Source: Planctopirus ephydatiae
GTDB lineage: Bacteria; Planctomycetota; Planctomycetia; Planctomycetales; Planctomycetaceae
Length of the DNA: 64,000 bases
NCBI RefSeq assembly: GCF_007752345.1
Contig: NZ_CP036299.1
Span: 2,557,001-2,621,000 of the forward strand
Reading direction: 5' to 3'
A model generated the notes under the pieces. The model was not told the DNA's origin. It did no database searches and saw only the letters and a program-made list of their open reading frames with translations. Both the position numbers and the translations under genes were made by a program. Position 1 is the stretch's first letter. Each line of letters opens with the position of its first letter. Below, piece by piece: positions 55,539 through 64,000 of this stretch.

Positions 55539-57370
55539 GTTCAACTCCCTTTCCCCATCCCGGCGACGATTCGATCCTCGAATTGAATCCGTCGATGTCC
55601 GTCAGAAATTCTGCAACACCACTTAGTTTGCTGACGAACGAACTCCGTCGTTTGCAGAGCCGGAAGTGGCTTCGCAGCGGTCTGCGCTCCACGTTATATC
55701 TCGTCACTTTGGCAGGAGTGGTGGGCCTGCTTCTCTTTGCTGTGGATTATTCATTCCGCTTGTCGTTGGTTGCCAGACTTGCCTCAGGTCTGGCAGCGGC
55801 CACACTTCTGCTCGCGCTCGTGATTCGCTACGTCATTCCCGCGTGGAAGAACTGGGAAGATCTCGAATCCCTGGCATTGCAGGTGGAAAAGCAGCACGAG
55901 ATCGAAAGTGATCTGGTCGCTGCGCTGCAATTCGCTAACCCCACTCAGCGGCGTTATGGTTCACGAGTACTGGCGCGAGCTGTCGTCGAGTATGTTGATG
56001 AGTTTACTCCTTCACTGAATGTCTTTGATGGATTTTCGTGGCTACCTCTTCGAAACAGTCTATTGGCAGCTTTATGTGGACTTCTGATCTGGAGCGGACT
56101 GGCAGTCTTCGCTCCTCAGGCAACAAGAGTCTTTTTCAGTCGTCTCCTGTTAAGTCATGAGAGCTATCCGACTCGCACACAGATCGAATGGATTCGCGTT
56201 AATGGAAAAACAGCTCATCAACAAGGCCTCTTCCGTATTGTGGAAGGAGAAGCACTTGCCATCGAAGTGCAGACTTCCGGCGAAGATCCGCATATCGCTA
56301 CCTGGGAGATGCAGGCTGCTCCTGGTGAATCCCTGATCGTCGAACTCAAAGCGGATGGTCTGAAGAATCAAAAGCCTGCTGATGCCAAGGCTTCCATAAG
56401 CCAAAGTGCTGATCATAAGCTGAAAACTTATGGCGCAGTCATTCCTGAACTTCGACAATCGGTTCGAGGGATCGTTCGTGCTGGAGATACCCAGAGTCAG
56501 CCATTGATGATCGACTTGATCATGCGCCCCGTTGTCGAGGTTTCAGTTCTTGTCGAACAACCAGAATATACCCGTCTCAAAGAGGGCAATCGTCCACCAG
56601 CGCGAGGGCAACTGCAGGTTTCTGTCCTCGAAGGCTCAAAAGTGGCACTCGACATTACTTCAGTCAAGCCCTTACGCAAAGTGACGATGACGATCAATGG
56701 GCAGCTCTTTGAACTTTCACCCGTCGATAAGAGCTCTACGAAAATCACCTCACAGTCTCAGGTGTCGAGTTTCTCAAGTTTACAGTCAACAGGCTTTACG
56801 CACTGGATGACGGAGCCGGGTTCACCGCTGGATACTCTGAAAGAGAATCTTACTTTTCAGCTGGATGTCGAAGATCTTGATGGCTTGAAACTGGCCGAAC
56901 CTGTGACGGGAATGCTGCGGATCAAACTCGATAAACCACCGCGTGTCGCTGCAGTGGCGATCAGCAAGCTGATTCTTCCGCAGGCGTCTCCCGTCATCAC
57001 CTGGGGGGCGACTGATGATTACGCTCTCAAAACTGTCTCACTCAACGTGACAGCCACCACAGAGTCTGGTCAACAACGCTCGATCAAGCAGCCTGTTCCT
57101 TTAAAGGATCAGAGTTCTTTGCAAAGAGGGCAGACAGCTCTTGATCTCACGAGCCTGGGGCTGACCAAAGGTGACGAAGTGCGTGTCATCGTCGAAGCTG
57201 TCGACGAGCGGGGACATCTTCCATCACAAGTTGGACGCAGTGAGCCTCTCACGTTTCAGGTCACTGATCAAAGTGGCATTCTTGCCGGATTACTTGAAAC
57301 CGATCAGCAGTCAGCCAGACAACTCGATGCCATTATCCAGCGCGAACTGGGAATTGGAGGTACCAAGTGA
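55535..57370 (+). CDS. DUF4175-like membrane protein
   Basis: A protein of 611 residues. Three helices occur near the N-terminus (about 52-72, 75-95 and 168-190). Between the second and third comes the DUF4175-type segment NWEDLESLALQVEKQHEIES (108-127). The remaining 400 residues are extracytoplasmic beta-sandwich repeats, with VEVSVLVEQPEYTRLKEGNR and SPVITWGATDDYALKTVSLN as clear units, ending in a helix. Planctomycetes and alphaproteobacteria carry such proteins next to MoxR/VWA genes; the function is unknown. ATG 55535 overlaps the preceding TGA (ATGA), and its stop overlaps the GTG of the next gene. In this family the coiled-coil part is often in the same polypeptide, whereas here it is a separate gene. 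Confidence 0.82.
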   Translation: MSSTPFPHPGDDSILELNPSMSVRNSATPLSLLTNELRRLQSRKWLRSGLRSTLYLVTLAGVVGLLLFAVDYSFRLSLVARLASGLAAATLLLALVIRYVIPAWKNWEDLESLALQVEKQHEIESDLVAALQFANPTQRRYGSRVLARAVVEYVDEFTPSLNVFDGFSWLPLRNSLLAALCGLLIWSGLAVFAPQATRVFFSRLLLSHESYPTRTQIEWIRVNGKTAHQQGLFRIVEGEALAIEVQTSGEDPHIATWEMQAAPGESLIVELKADGLKNQKPADAKASISQSADHKLKTYGAVIPELRQSVRGIVRAGDTQSQPLMIDLIMRPVVEVSVLVEQPEYTRLKEGNRPPARGQLQVSVLEGSKVALDITSVKPLRKVTMTINGQLFELSPVDKSSTKITSQSQVSSFSSLQSTGFTHWMTEPGSPLDTLKENLTFQLDVEDLDGLKLAEPVTGMLRIKLDKPPRVAAVAISKLILPQASPVITWGATDDYALKTVSLNVTATTESGQQRSIKQPVPLKDQSSLQRGQTALDLTSLGLTKGDEVRVIVEAVDERGHLPSQVGRSEPLTFQVTDQSGILAGLLETDQQSARQLDAIIQRELGIGGTK

Positions 57371-60300
57371 ACGAGTCGAAGTCACTGTTCAATCGCGTCT
57401 ATGTTCGTCACGGTTTGAGCCTCTTGCTGGTTGTGGCCAGTAACGGGGTCGTTGCTGATTGGTCGGCATGCCCGGCTCTAGCTGCTCCGCCTGCGATTGA
57501 CGGCGCGATGTTGCGCCGAAAACAGGATGATCAGCAGCGTGCCCGTGCCATGGCACGCGACCTGTTAACCAGCGTCCTCGATGTGCAACTTCGACAACTC
57601 GAAGAGAACGGCCTTACGGAAATTTCGGTCTATCGCGACATCAAGGTGATGCACAGCAACATCGGTAATCTTGTCGATACCGAGATGGCACAGGTCGTTC
57701 AGCAATTGGCAGACGCTCAGGATCTAGATCCCGAAGAACGGGAATCCAGCTTTATCGAAGCCCGGCAAACCATTCGCAATATCGTGATCCGTCTCTCGGC
57801 CGAGCGGCAGAATCTTCTGCGCAGGCTCAAATCGGCGGAACTGGCCGAGCAGGTCAAGCGGTTAATCAAACATCAGACCGCAGTGCAGGAACAGACCGTC
57901 CGTATTCCTGAAGAATCGAAAACTCTTCAGGAAAGCCTGGCCATTCGTACTCGCGAAGATCAGCGGGATGTGGGTGGTCTGTTTGTGCAACTTGTGGGGA
58001 CACTTTCAGATGTCCGCAACTGGGGTGGCACGATTGGCGAAGGCGCGACTGCCGGGATCGCACTCTTGTCAGAAAAGCAGGTGGGCAAGCATCTCGATCA
58101 GGCCGAAAAAAAACTTCGCGATGCAGACTATACAGTCGCCAGTCATCAACAGGTTCTGGTCATTGCAGGGCTGCAGGATTTGTTGCGTGTGATCGAACGA
58201 ACTCAAGGGCTTCTCGACTCCCGCGAACAACAGACGATTGAGAAAGTCAGAGAGCTGCTGGCAGCCGAAAAGGCTTTGCGTGATCAGGTTGCTCAACTTG
58301 ATCAGGGTGTGGCAGTTCCCGAAGAAATCGTCAATCAGCAATCAGCTCTCCAGCAGAAGGTGGCAGCACTTTCCAGCGAGATCACCGGAACCCGCACTGC
58401 GCAGGAGCACGTCGAAGCGGCCGCGCAGGCGGCTTTTGAAGCCACAGCCAAGCTGCTGGAAAATGAGACAAACTCTGCACTCGCTTCGCAGAACTCCGTG
58501 ATTGGGCGACTGTCGGCACTTGAAGCCGAATTGACTCGTCAAGCCGCCAGTTCAACGACTGATCAGGCGGCAGCTGAATTGAAAGCCGATGTCGCCCGGC
58601 TCGAACAGGCCGAAAAACTGATTTCTGAAGCGGCAACACGAATTGACACAGCCTTGGAAAAGGTCGCGGAAGCTCCTGCTGCAACTCCCGAAAGTGCAGT
58701 GGAAGCAGCAGCCCAGGCGAAAGAAAAAACACAGCAGGCCAAGGAAATCGGTCAGTTACCCCAGAATGTTGATGCCGCCATCGAAATGGCTGCTGAAACC
58801 ACAGCCGCAGCCGCCAAACCAGCGAACGAGCTCAACGCCGAAGAACTCACTGAAGCCAAAAGTGCTCTGGAGTTAGCACAGGCGACGATCAAGCGGGAAA
58901 AGTCGGCCGCCGAGAGAAGAGCTTCTGCCCTCGAAATTGGAGAACTCGCCCGCGCTGCGGAGATTCTGGAACGGGCGGCCTCAGAAGAACGGGCCATTGC
59001 AGCGAAAGCACAAGATCTGGCAAAGACTCCTCCAGCTCAGCCAGCGCAGGCTGCAACAGAGCTGGCCGAACGAGCGAAAGATGTGGCCGATGTCGCCAAG
59101 TTGATTGAGAAATCAACACAAGAAGCCGATGTCGCTTCACAAGCAGCACTTACGCAGGCCCAGGCTGCTGCTCAGAAGTCGACTGAGGCATTCGATCAGG
59201 CTAGGAATCAAAGCTCCCAAGATCCTTCCAGTAATGAGTCACTCCAGAAAGCGGGACAGGCCGCTGAAAACGCTGCACAAAAACTGGCAGAAGCGGCGAA
59301 CGCCTTACGAGATGACGTACAGAAAAAGGCAGAAGCTCTCGCGAAACTAAGTGAACAGGCCGCTGATGAGGCTGCTCAGGTAAAAGCTGCAGCTGAAGAG
59401 GTTCTCGCCCAGGAGATGGAAGCTCGTTCCAATCTTGTTGAGCAGATTGCTCAGGCCCAGGAACTGCTCAGCGATGCCGTTGAAGCTCAGTTGAAAGCCA
59501 GTGGGTCGAAGGAAGCTGCCACAGCCAGTGCCGTCGAACGGGAATTGAATCAACTTTCGCAAGCCATGCAGAAAGCCAGCGAGGCTAATCCCGCGACTAA
59601 GGAAACTTCCAGATCAGGATCTGAGACTGCTCCCGCTCTCTCCGCGGCAGAGCGCGTTGAACAAGCTGCCAGACAGCAGGAGATTGCTGATCAACTCAAG
59701 GCGGCAGCCAGTCGTGTCGCGAAAGAACTTCCGATGGAAACTGGTCTGCAGGAACAACTCTCTCAGGCTGCTTCCAATGCGGAAGCTGCGGCACAGGCCT
59801 TGGCATCATCGAAAGCGACACAGGCCGCTGAAGCACAGCAGAAAGCCAGCCAACAGATGCAGCAGGCTCAAGAGACCGCTCGTCAGAAGGCACAAGCCTC
59901 TCGCGATCAGGCAGCTGAAAATCCAGCAGATAAAAATCCAGCAGCGAATAGTGGCAACGTTCAGGATCAGCAAGTGGCGAATCGTGCCATTGAGGCTTCG
60001 CAAAAGGCCGTGCAAAAAGCCGCCAATTCAGGCGATAAAATGAACGCTGCACCCCAAGCGGCATTGCAGGAACTGCAAGAAGCGAAGACTGCTGGAGAGA
60101 AAGCCGCCAGTCAGCTTGAAGAGGGAGATCAAACGACGGCTTCCCAGAATCAGCAGGAAGCCTTAGCTGCACTGCAAGCAGCTCAAAGTTCGTTGAAGCA
60201 GGCGCTCAAACAGGCTATGGCCGAACAGGCCAGTCAACTGGCCAGGACAGCCGATCAGGCGGGTGATCTGGTTGCCAAAGCTGCTGAAATCGATGAAGCG

Positions 60301-61728
60301 GCTGCAGCAGCATTGGCACACGCTGCGAATGAAGGTGACGACGTTGCTTCACAAGCTTCGCGTCAAGGCATGGCCTCAAAGGGAGAAAGCCCAGAGGCAC
60401 AGACTCAGGGTACTGATAACGCCAACCTGCCCCAAAAATCTGCTCAAACAGCTTCTACGGACACCTCTCAACCGGGTGCCAATTCATCGCCATCCAATCC
60501 ATCGAACAGCGACAGCGCGCAGGCAGCCAACCCATCAAAAGCCGATCAGGAGGCTGCGGGAACATCAAAAAGCCAAGCCAGTTCGTCGAAAACAGCAATG
60601 ACTCAGGCAGCAACTGGAGATTCGCCTTCATCAACCGATTCCAAAGCTTTGGCACAAACACGGGATCAGGTAGAAACTGACCTGGCGAGAGCTGCTGCGA
60701 ATCTGGCTGCCGCTGAGCAGAAGCTCAGGCAGGAAGCCGCCATTGCCCAGGCCATTGCCGACCAGTCCAAAGCCCAACAGGCGGCTGCCCAGCAGATCAA
60801 TGATCAGCGGGAAATGGCCCAACAGGTGGCAGAGAACGGTTCTGCTGCACCCGGTATGAACGCGGCTGAGTTGGCCAAAGCCACTCAAAAATTTGCCCAG
60901 GCCCAGCGGGCCACTGGTCAAGCGGTCTCGCGCTTATCTGGACAGCAGGCAGTCGGGAATTCGGCACTTAAGGAAGCTTTGAAATCAGCGGGAGAACTTG
61001 CTGGCGAACTTTCGAATCAGCCATCCTCTCCTTCGGACAATTCACCGGCTGGTCAAGCTGCCGATGCTGGCAACGCTCAAGCTTCTGCCAGTGAGAACAA
61101 TAATCCCGCTGGCCAAACTCCAGGTCAAAGTTCCGGGAAAGCCAGCCAGGCCCCATCGCAGGGGGCTCCCGGAAAAGGCTCCGAGAAATCTTCAACCGAG
61201 GGTGCTTATCCGAATGATCTGGGAAGTGATTTCGTACCTTCTTCGCCCGAAATCACCGCCCGCATGATGGCGGGAAGTGCAGCCCAGGAGGCTTTGAATG
61301 CCGCTCTCGCCGATCTGGCATCTTCTGAAACGGGAGCGATGAACGACAGCCAGAGTGCTCTGGCTGAAGCGACGGGAGATGCTCCGGGAACTCCCAGCCC
61401 TGAATCGGCAGCCATGTCGAACCAGGCTTCGAATGCCAGTTCAGCACAATCCACTTCTGCTCAAGGGGTACAACAGGGGGAGGGTACTGAGAATCAAGGC
61501 CTCAAGGCGAATGGAGAAGTTCCCGCTGATGCTGAAAAAGTGCCTCCCACTCAGGCAGGAAAAGTGGCTGGGCGCGACAGTTCAGGTGGAACCAGACCTG
61601 TCGAACAGCAGCCGTGGTTTGCCAAACTTCCCCCCGAATTGAGAAATGCCATTCGAGCAAACAGTCAACAGAAAGCACCACGGGCTTACGAAGAAAAGCT
61701 GAAACGCTACTTCGAGAGCAAGGACTGA
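57367..61728 (+). CDS. Giant exported alanine/glutamine-rich coiled-coil protein
   Basis: A protein of 1453 residues. A signal peptide at about 1-40 is followed by a globular-looking alpha-helical part (about 45-340, with RARAMARDLLTSVLDVQLRQ). Residues about 340-1200 are very long alanine/glutamine/glutamate heptad-type helices (QAAAQKSTEAFDQARNQSSQ is typical). Short flexible linkers such as NPADKNPAANSGN occur near 860. About 1200-1420 is low-complexity serine/alanine/glycine-rich. The C-terminus (WFAKLPPELRNAIRANSQ, then LKRYFESKD) is a conserved-looking end. No enzyme motif. The GTG 57367 overlaps the preceding TGA, with TGGAGG at 57355-57360. It probably spans a long distance as a rod in the periplasm, next to the VWA proteins. 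Confidence 0.85.
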   Translation: MNESKSLFNRVYVRHGLSLLLVVASNGVVADWSACPALAAPPAIDGAMLRRKQDDQQRARAMARDLLTSVLDVQLRQLEENGLTEISVYRDIKVMHSNIGNLVDTEMAQVVQQLADAQDLDPEERESSFIEARQTIRNIVIRLSAERQNLLRRLKSAELAEQVKRLIKHQTAVQEQTVRIPEESKTLQESLAIRTREDQRDVGGLFVQLVGTLSDVRNWGGTIGEGATAGIALLSEKQVGKHLDQAEKKLRDADYTVASHQQVLVIAGLQDLLRVIERTQGLLDSREQQTIEKVRELLAAEKALRDQVAQLDQGVAVPEEIVNQQSALQQKVAALSSEITGTRTAQEHVEAAAQAAFEATAKLLENETNSALASQNSVIGRLSALEAELTRQAASSTTDQAAAELKADVARLEQAEKLISEAATRIDTALEKVAEAPAATPESAVEAAAQAKEKTQQAKEIGQLPQNVDAAIEMAAETTAAAAKPANELNAEELTEAKSALELAQATIKREKSAAERRASALEIGELARAAEILERAASEERAIAAKAQDLAKTPPAQPAQAATELAERAKDVADVAKLIEKSTQEADVASQAALTQAQAAAQKSTEAFDQARNQSSQDPSSNESLQKAGQAAENAAQKLAEAANALRDDVQKKAEALAKLSEQAADEAAQVKAAAEEVLAQEMEARSNLVEQIAQAQELLSDAVEAQLKASGSKEAATASAVERELNQLSQAMQKASEANPATKETSRSGSETAPALSAAERVEQAARQQEIADQLKAAASRVAKELPMETGLQEQLSQAASNAEAAAQALASSKATQAAEAQQKASQQMQQAQETARQKAQASRDQAAENPADKNPAANSGNVQDQQVANRAIEASQKAVQKAANSGDKMNAAPQAALQELQEAKTAGEKAASQLEEGDQTTASQNQQEALAALQAAQSSLKQALKQAMAEQASQLARTADQAGDLVAKAAEIDEAAAAALAHAANEGDDVASQASRQGMASKGESPEAQTQGTDNANLPQKSAQTASTDTSQPGANSSPSNPSNSDSAQAANPSKADQEAAGTSKSQASSSKTAMTQAATGDSPSSTDSKALAQTRDQVETDLARAAANLAAAEQKLRQEAAIAQAIADQSKAQQAAAQQINDQREMAQQVAENGSAAPGMNAAELAKATQKFAQAQRATGQAVSRLSGQQAVGNSALKEALKSAGELAGELSNQPSSPSDNSPAGQAADAGNAQASASENNNPAGQTPGQSSGKASQAPSQGAPGKGSEKSSTEGAYPNDLGSDFVPSSPEITARMMAGSAAQEALNAALADLASSETGAMNDSQSALAEATGDAPGTPSPESAAMSNQASNASSAQSTSAQGVQQGEGTENQGLKANGEVPADAEKVPPTQAGKVAGRDSSGGTRPVEQQPWFAKLPPELRNAIRANSQQKAPRAYEEKLKRYFESKD

Positions 61729-61805
61729 TTGACTCATTGACAGTTTCCTAACTTGCCTTACATCAAACACCGAATTGTCGGATACAGAATCAAAGGCCTT
61801 ATCGC

Positions 61806-62843
61806 ATGAGTGAGATCCAGAACTCTGACGACCTTGCCACCGTACAGCGCTGTGAGCAGTCGTATAACAAACTTCGTGATGAGCTTTCGAAGGTGATCGT
61901 GGGGCAGGGGGATGTCATTGAGCAGGTGCTGGTGGCTATCTTTGCACGCGGGCATGCATTGCTGGAAGGGGTGCCTGGTCTCGCCAAAACCCTGCTGGTC
62001 AGCTCGTTAGCCCAGGCCCTGCATCTGTCGTTTAAGCGGATTCAATTCACTCCCGATTTAATGCCCAGCGATGTCTCCGGGACAGATATCATTCAGGAGA
62101 ATCTGCAGACGCGTGAGCGTGAGTATCGATTTCTGCCGGGTCCACTATTCGCCAACATGATTCTTGCGGATGAAATCAACCGAACTCCTCCCAAAACACA
62201 GGCCGCGATGCTCGAAGCCATGCAGGAACGGCAGGTTTCTGCGGGTGGAAAAGTCCACAAGCTGCCGAATCCGTTCTTTGTCCTGGCCACCCAAAATCCG
62301 CTCGAGCAGGAAGGCACCTATCCTTTACCGGAAGCACAGCTTGACCGCTTCCTGTTGCATATTCGCGTCGATTATCCGTCGGCGGCCGACGAGTGGGAGG
62401 TTGCCCGAAGAGTCACTTCAGGTGAAATGGGCACCATCGAACCTGTCATGACTGCCGCCGATATTGTCGAGTTTCAGAAACTCGTCACGAGAGTTCCCGT
62501 CAGCGATCAGGTGCTGGGATATGCCTGGGCACTCGTGCGTGGTTCTCGGCCCAATTCCAAAGAGGCTCGCGAGTTTGTCAACAAGTGGGTCAACTGGGGT
62601 GCCGGCCCGCGCGGCGTGATCACTTTAGTCACATGTGCGAAAGCCAGAGCCGTCCTTTACGGTCGATATCATGCGACCACGGCTGATGTTCAGGCGATCG
62701 CACGGGGCGCTTTGCGTCATCGAATTGCACCGAATTATGCTGCGCAAGCTGCGGATATCAACAGCGATCGTTTGATCGAGATGCTGCTCGAAGAAATCCC
62801 TGCTGACCGAAAATACTCCAAACCAGCAGCCGTCGCGGTGTAG
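61806..62843 (+). CDS. MoxR-family AAA+ ATPase
   Basis: A cytoplasmic AAA+ protein of 345 residues that in this family works as a chaperone for VWA-domain partners. It shows Walker A GVPGLAKT (55-62), Walker B MILADEINRTPPKTQAAMLE (118-137), sensor 1 LATQNPLEQEGTYPLPEAQL (160-179), an arginine finger just after in DRFLLHI, and a C-terminal lid (about 205-335). Start ATG 61806 with AAAGG nine bases before it. A TTGACA lies at 61737-61742 in the 77-base gap, but the matching -10 is poor, so an extra promoter is possible. The DUF58 gene follows 41 bases later, as is usual for MoxR. Confidence 0.95.
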   Translation: MSEIQNSDDLATVQRCEQSYNKLRDELSKVIVGQGDVIEQVLVAIFARGHALLEGVPGLAKTLLVSSLAQALHLSFKRIQFTPDLMPSDVSGTDIIQENLQTREREYRFLPGPLFANMILADEINRTPPKTQAAMLEAMQERQVSAGGKVHKLPNPFFVLATQNPLEQEGTYPLPEAQLDRFLLHIRVDYPSAADEWEVARRVTSGEMGTIEPVMTAADIVEFQKLVTRVPVSDQVLGYAWALVRGSRPNSKEAREFVNKWVNWGAGPRGVITLVTCAKARAVLYGRYHATTADVQAIARGALRHRIAPNYAAQAADINSDRLIEMLLEEIPADRKYSKPAAVAV

Positions 62844-62884
62844 TGTCAACGGTTCGTCGAATTGCATTTCTTTGAGGATGGCCC

Positions 62885-63793
62885 ATGGCTGGCAGTCTGT
62901 TATCCCGCTACCTCGATGCGGAAACACTCGGTCGAGTGGCGGATCGAACCATTGAGCCGCGGGGGATGGTGCTGGGCAATCTTGCCGGTGCTCACAAATC
63001 TCCCCTTTGTGGCTTTGCTGTTGAGTTCGCCAGTCATCGCGAGTACGTGCTTGGTGATGATGTCCGGCACATTGACTGGCGTTTGTACTACAAGAGGGAT
63101 CGTTACTTCATCAAGCAGTACGAGATGGAGACGAACTTCGTCGCCCATCTGATTCTCGATATCAGTGCTTCGATGAGATATGGCGACGGGCTCGAACAAA
63201 AACTTGCATACGCAGCCCAGCTGGCAACGACTCTGGGTTATTCGATTGTCCGGCAGAACGATAAAGTCTCATTAGCTACGTTTGATAATCGCGTTCGCGG
63301 CTCGATTCCTGCCGGTAATTCGATGTCACAAATCATACGTATGGCCCGGCATCTGGATGAATGCGATGCGGTTGACAAGACCGATATGGCCAGTTGCCTG
63401 TCGCAACTCAACAGCCGTTTTGCGCGTCGTGAAATCATCATGATCTTCAGTGATTTTTTGACAGATGTCGAATCGCTGGAACCTGTCCTGCAGCGGATGC
63501 GCTATAACAACCACGAAGTCGTGTTATTTCATGTTCTTCACCATCATGAAGTTGCTTTCGACTTCACGGGAATGGTGAAATTCAAAGGGCTTGAACTTCC
63601 GGAGGAGTATCTTACTCAGACTGAAGATGTGCGGCGTGAGTATCTGGCTGCCTTCAATGAGTATCTTGAAAACTTCAAACAGATGTGCCTGCGAAATCGC
63701 ATTGAACACATTGTGATGGATACAAGAATCCCTGTTGCCGAAACCTTGATCGATTACCTGAACCGCAGGTCACTGGTCAAAGCCATTCGATAG
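62885..63793 (+). CDS. DUF58-domain protein
   Basis: A protein of 302 residues of the DUF58 family, partner of MoxR ATPases. The family motif is DDVRHIDWRLYYKRDRYFIK (58-77). It is followed by a VWA-like domain from about 85 with LILDISASMRYG (89-100, DxSxS at Asp92, Ser94, Ser96). No membrane segment, so cytoplasmic. ATG 62885 has GAGGA upstream. It is the last gene of the series that begins at 50236. A gene on the other strand ends 3 bases beyond its stop. Confidence 0.94.
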   Translation: MAGSLLSRYLDAETLGRVADRTIEPRGMVLGNLAGAHKSPLCGFAVEFASHREYVLGDDVRHIDWRLYYKRDRYFIKQYEMETNFVAHLILDISASMRYGDGLEQKLAYAAQLATTLGYSIVRQNDKVSLATFDNRVRGSIPAGNSMSQIIRMARHLDECDAVDKTDMASCLSQLNSRFARREIIMIFSDFLTDVESLEPVLQRMRYNNHEVVLFHVLHHHEVAFDFTGMVKFKGLELPEEYLTQTEDVRREYLAAFNEYLENFKQMCLRNRIEHIVMDTRIPVAETLIDYLNRRSLVKAIR

Positions 63794-63796
63794 CCA

Positions 63797-64000
63797 TCAC
63801 GTTTGGCGAGCGATCAGCCATTCACCGCGACCAATCGATCGTTGATCACCCAGATATCGATCAAACATGGGCGGCTTCTGTTCGCGGAACAACCATTGTT
63901 CGGCCAATTGATGGTCAAATTGCGAATAGAGCCGATGCAGTCGTCGAAAGAGCAGACTCAAATAGTTTGATGAAATCAGCCCTGCATAACGCCACGAACC
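63797..64000 (-). CDS. C-terminal fragment of an unidentified protein
   Basis: A minus-strand frame enters from the right edge and ends at TGA (63797-63799). The 67 residues visible include SSNYLSLLFRRLHRLYSQFD and end GRGEWLIARQT. The composition is clearly protein-like (aromatic and arginine-rich helices). A methyltransferase tail (the GRGEWLIA strand) is one possibility; I cannot name it. It is convergent with the DUF58 gene, only 3 bases apart. Confidence 0.55.
   Translation of the reverse strand, partial: GSWRYAGLISSNYLSLLFRRLHRLYSQFDHQLAEQWLFREQKPPMFDRYLGDQRSIGRGEWLIARQT

Noticed and set aside
57367-61728. Repeat array or recent tandem duplication inside the giant gene
   Set aside because: The protein is repetitive in composition, but I found no exact tandem DNA units; the likeness is of heptads and codon bias only.
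1-64000. tRNA, rRNA, CRISPR array, insertion sequence or prophage
   Set aside because: I saw no cloverleaf, no rRNA-like stretch, no regularly spaced direct repeats and no transposase or integrase gene in the intergenic regions.

Overview
The window looks like chromosomal DNA of a planctomycete, of moderate GC by eye, with no phage, insertion sequence, CRISPR array, rRNA or tRNA that I could find. The assignment rests on three gene types typical of that phylum: a very long Pirellula-type dehydrogenase with a C-terminal CxxCH haem domain (35820-39248), a MoxR/DUF58/BatA-like/VWA operon with a giant alanine-rich coiled-coil protein (50236-63793), and a secreted terpenoid-cyclase-like toroid protein (48900-50165). 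A relative of Planctopirus is a guess.

Region 1 (1-11.5 kb) holds housekeeping and salvage genes: a MEKHLA-domain protein, mtnA (methionine salvage), a secreted ThuA-like protein with a strong terminator, a small methyltransferase, then hrpA, a rhomboid protease and a family 5 uracil-DNA glycosylase in tight series, and a HAD phosphatase divergent from a ROK sugar kinase. Region 2 (11.5-15.7 kb) is a minus-strand series ktrA-like, flhB, a STAS protein and a 61-residue protein, followed by two small plus-strand genes. FlhB has NPTE where NPTH is usual.

Region 3 (15.8-25.3 kb) has aspA, an ABC ATPase without a permease, a TPR protein, a TMTC-like membrane protein with TPRs, and four minus-strand genes (an exported protein of unknown function, FIST, YfcE-like phosphoesterase, GH16 glucanase). 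Region 4 (25.9-35.6 kb) joins sppA to a peptide ABC transporter (lipoprotein binding protein and two permeases, no ATPases), then a lone ilvB. The second permease and the binding protein both carry large extra segments.

Region 5 (35.8-48.5 kb) has the haem-dehydrogenase, a second TMTC-like protein, pgm and malQ (glucose-1-phosphate and alpha-glucan metabolism), a small cysteine-rich protein, a DUF455 ferritin-like protein and an MFS transporter. Region 6 (48.9-63.8 kb) is the most coherent system: a toroid protein, then two large BatA/VWA-like membrane proteins, a DUF4175-like protein and a 1453-residue exported coiled-coil protein. The four from 50236 onward have overlapping stop and start codons, and they are followed by a MoxR AAA ATPase and a DUF58 protein. 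Three of these proteins carry a DxSxS metal-site motif. Together they look like an envelope complex served by an AAA chaperone. The window ends in a convergent gene fragment.
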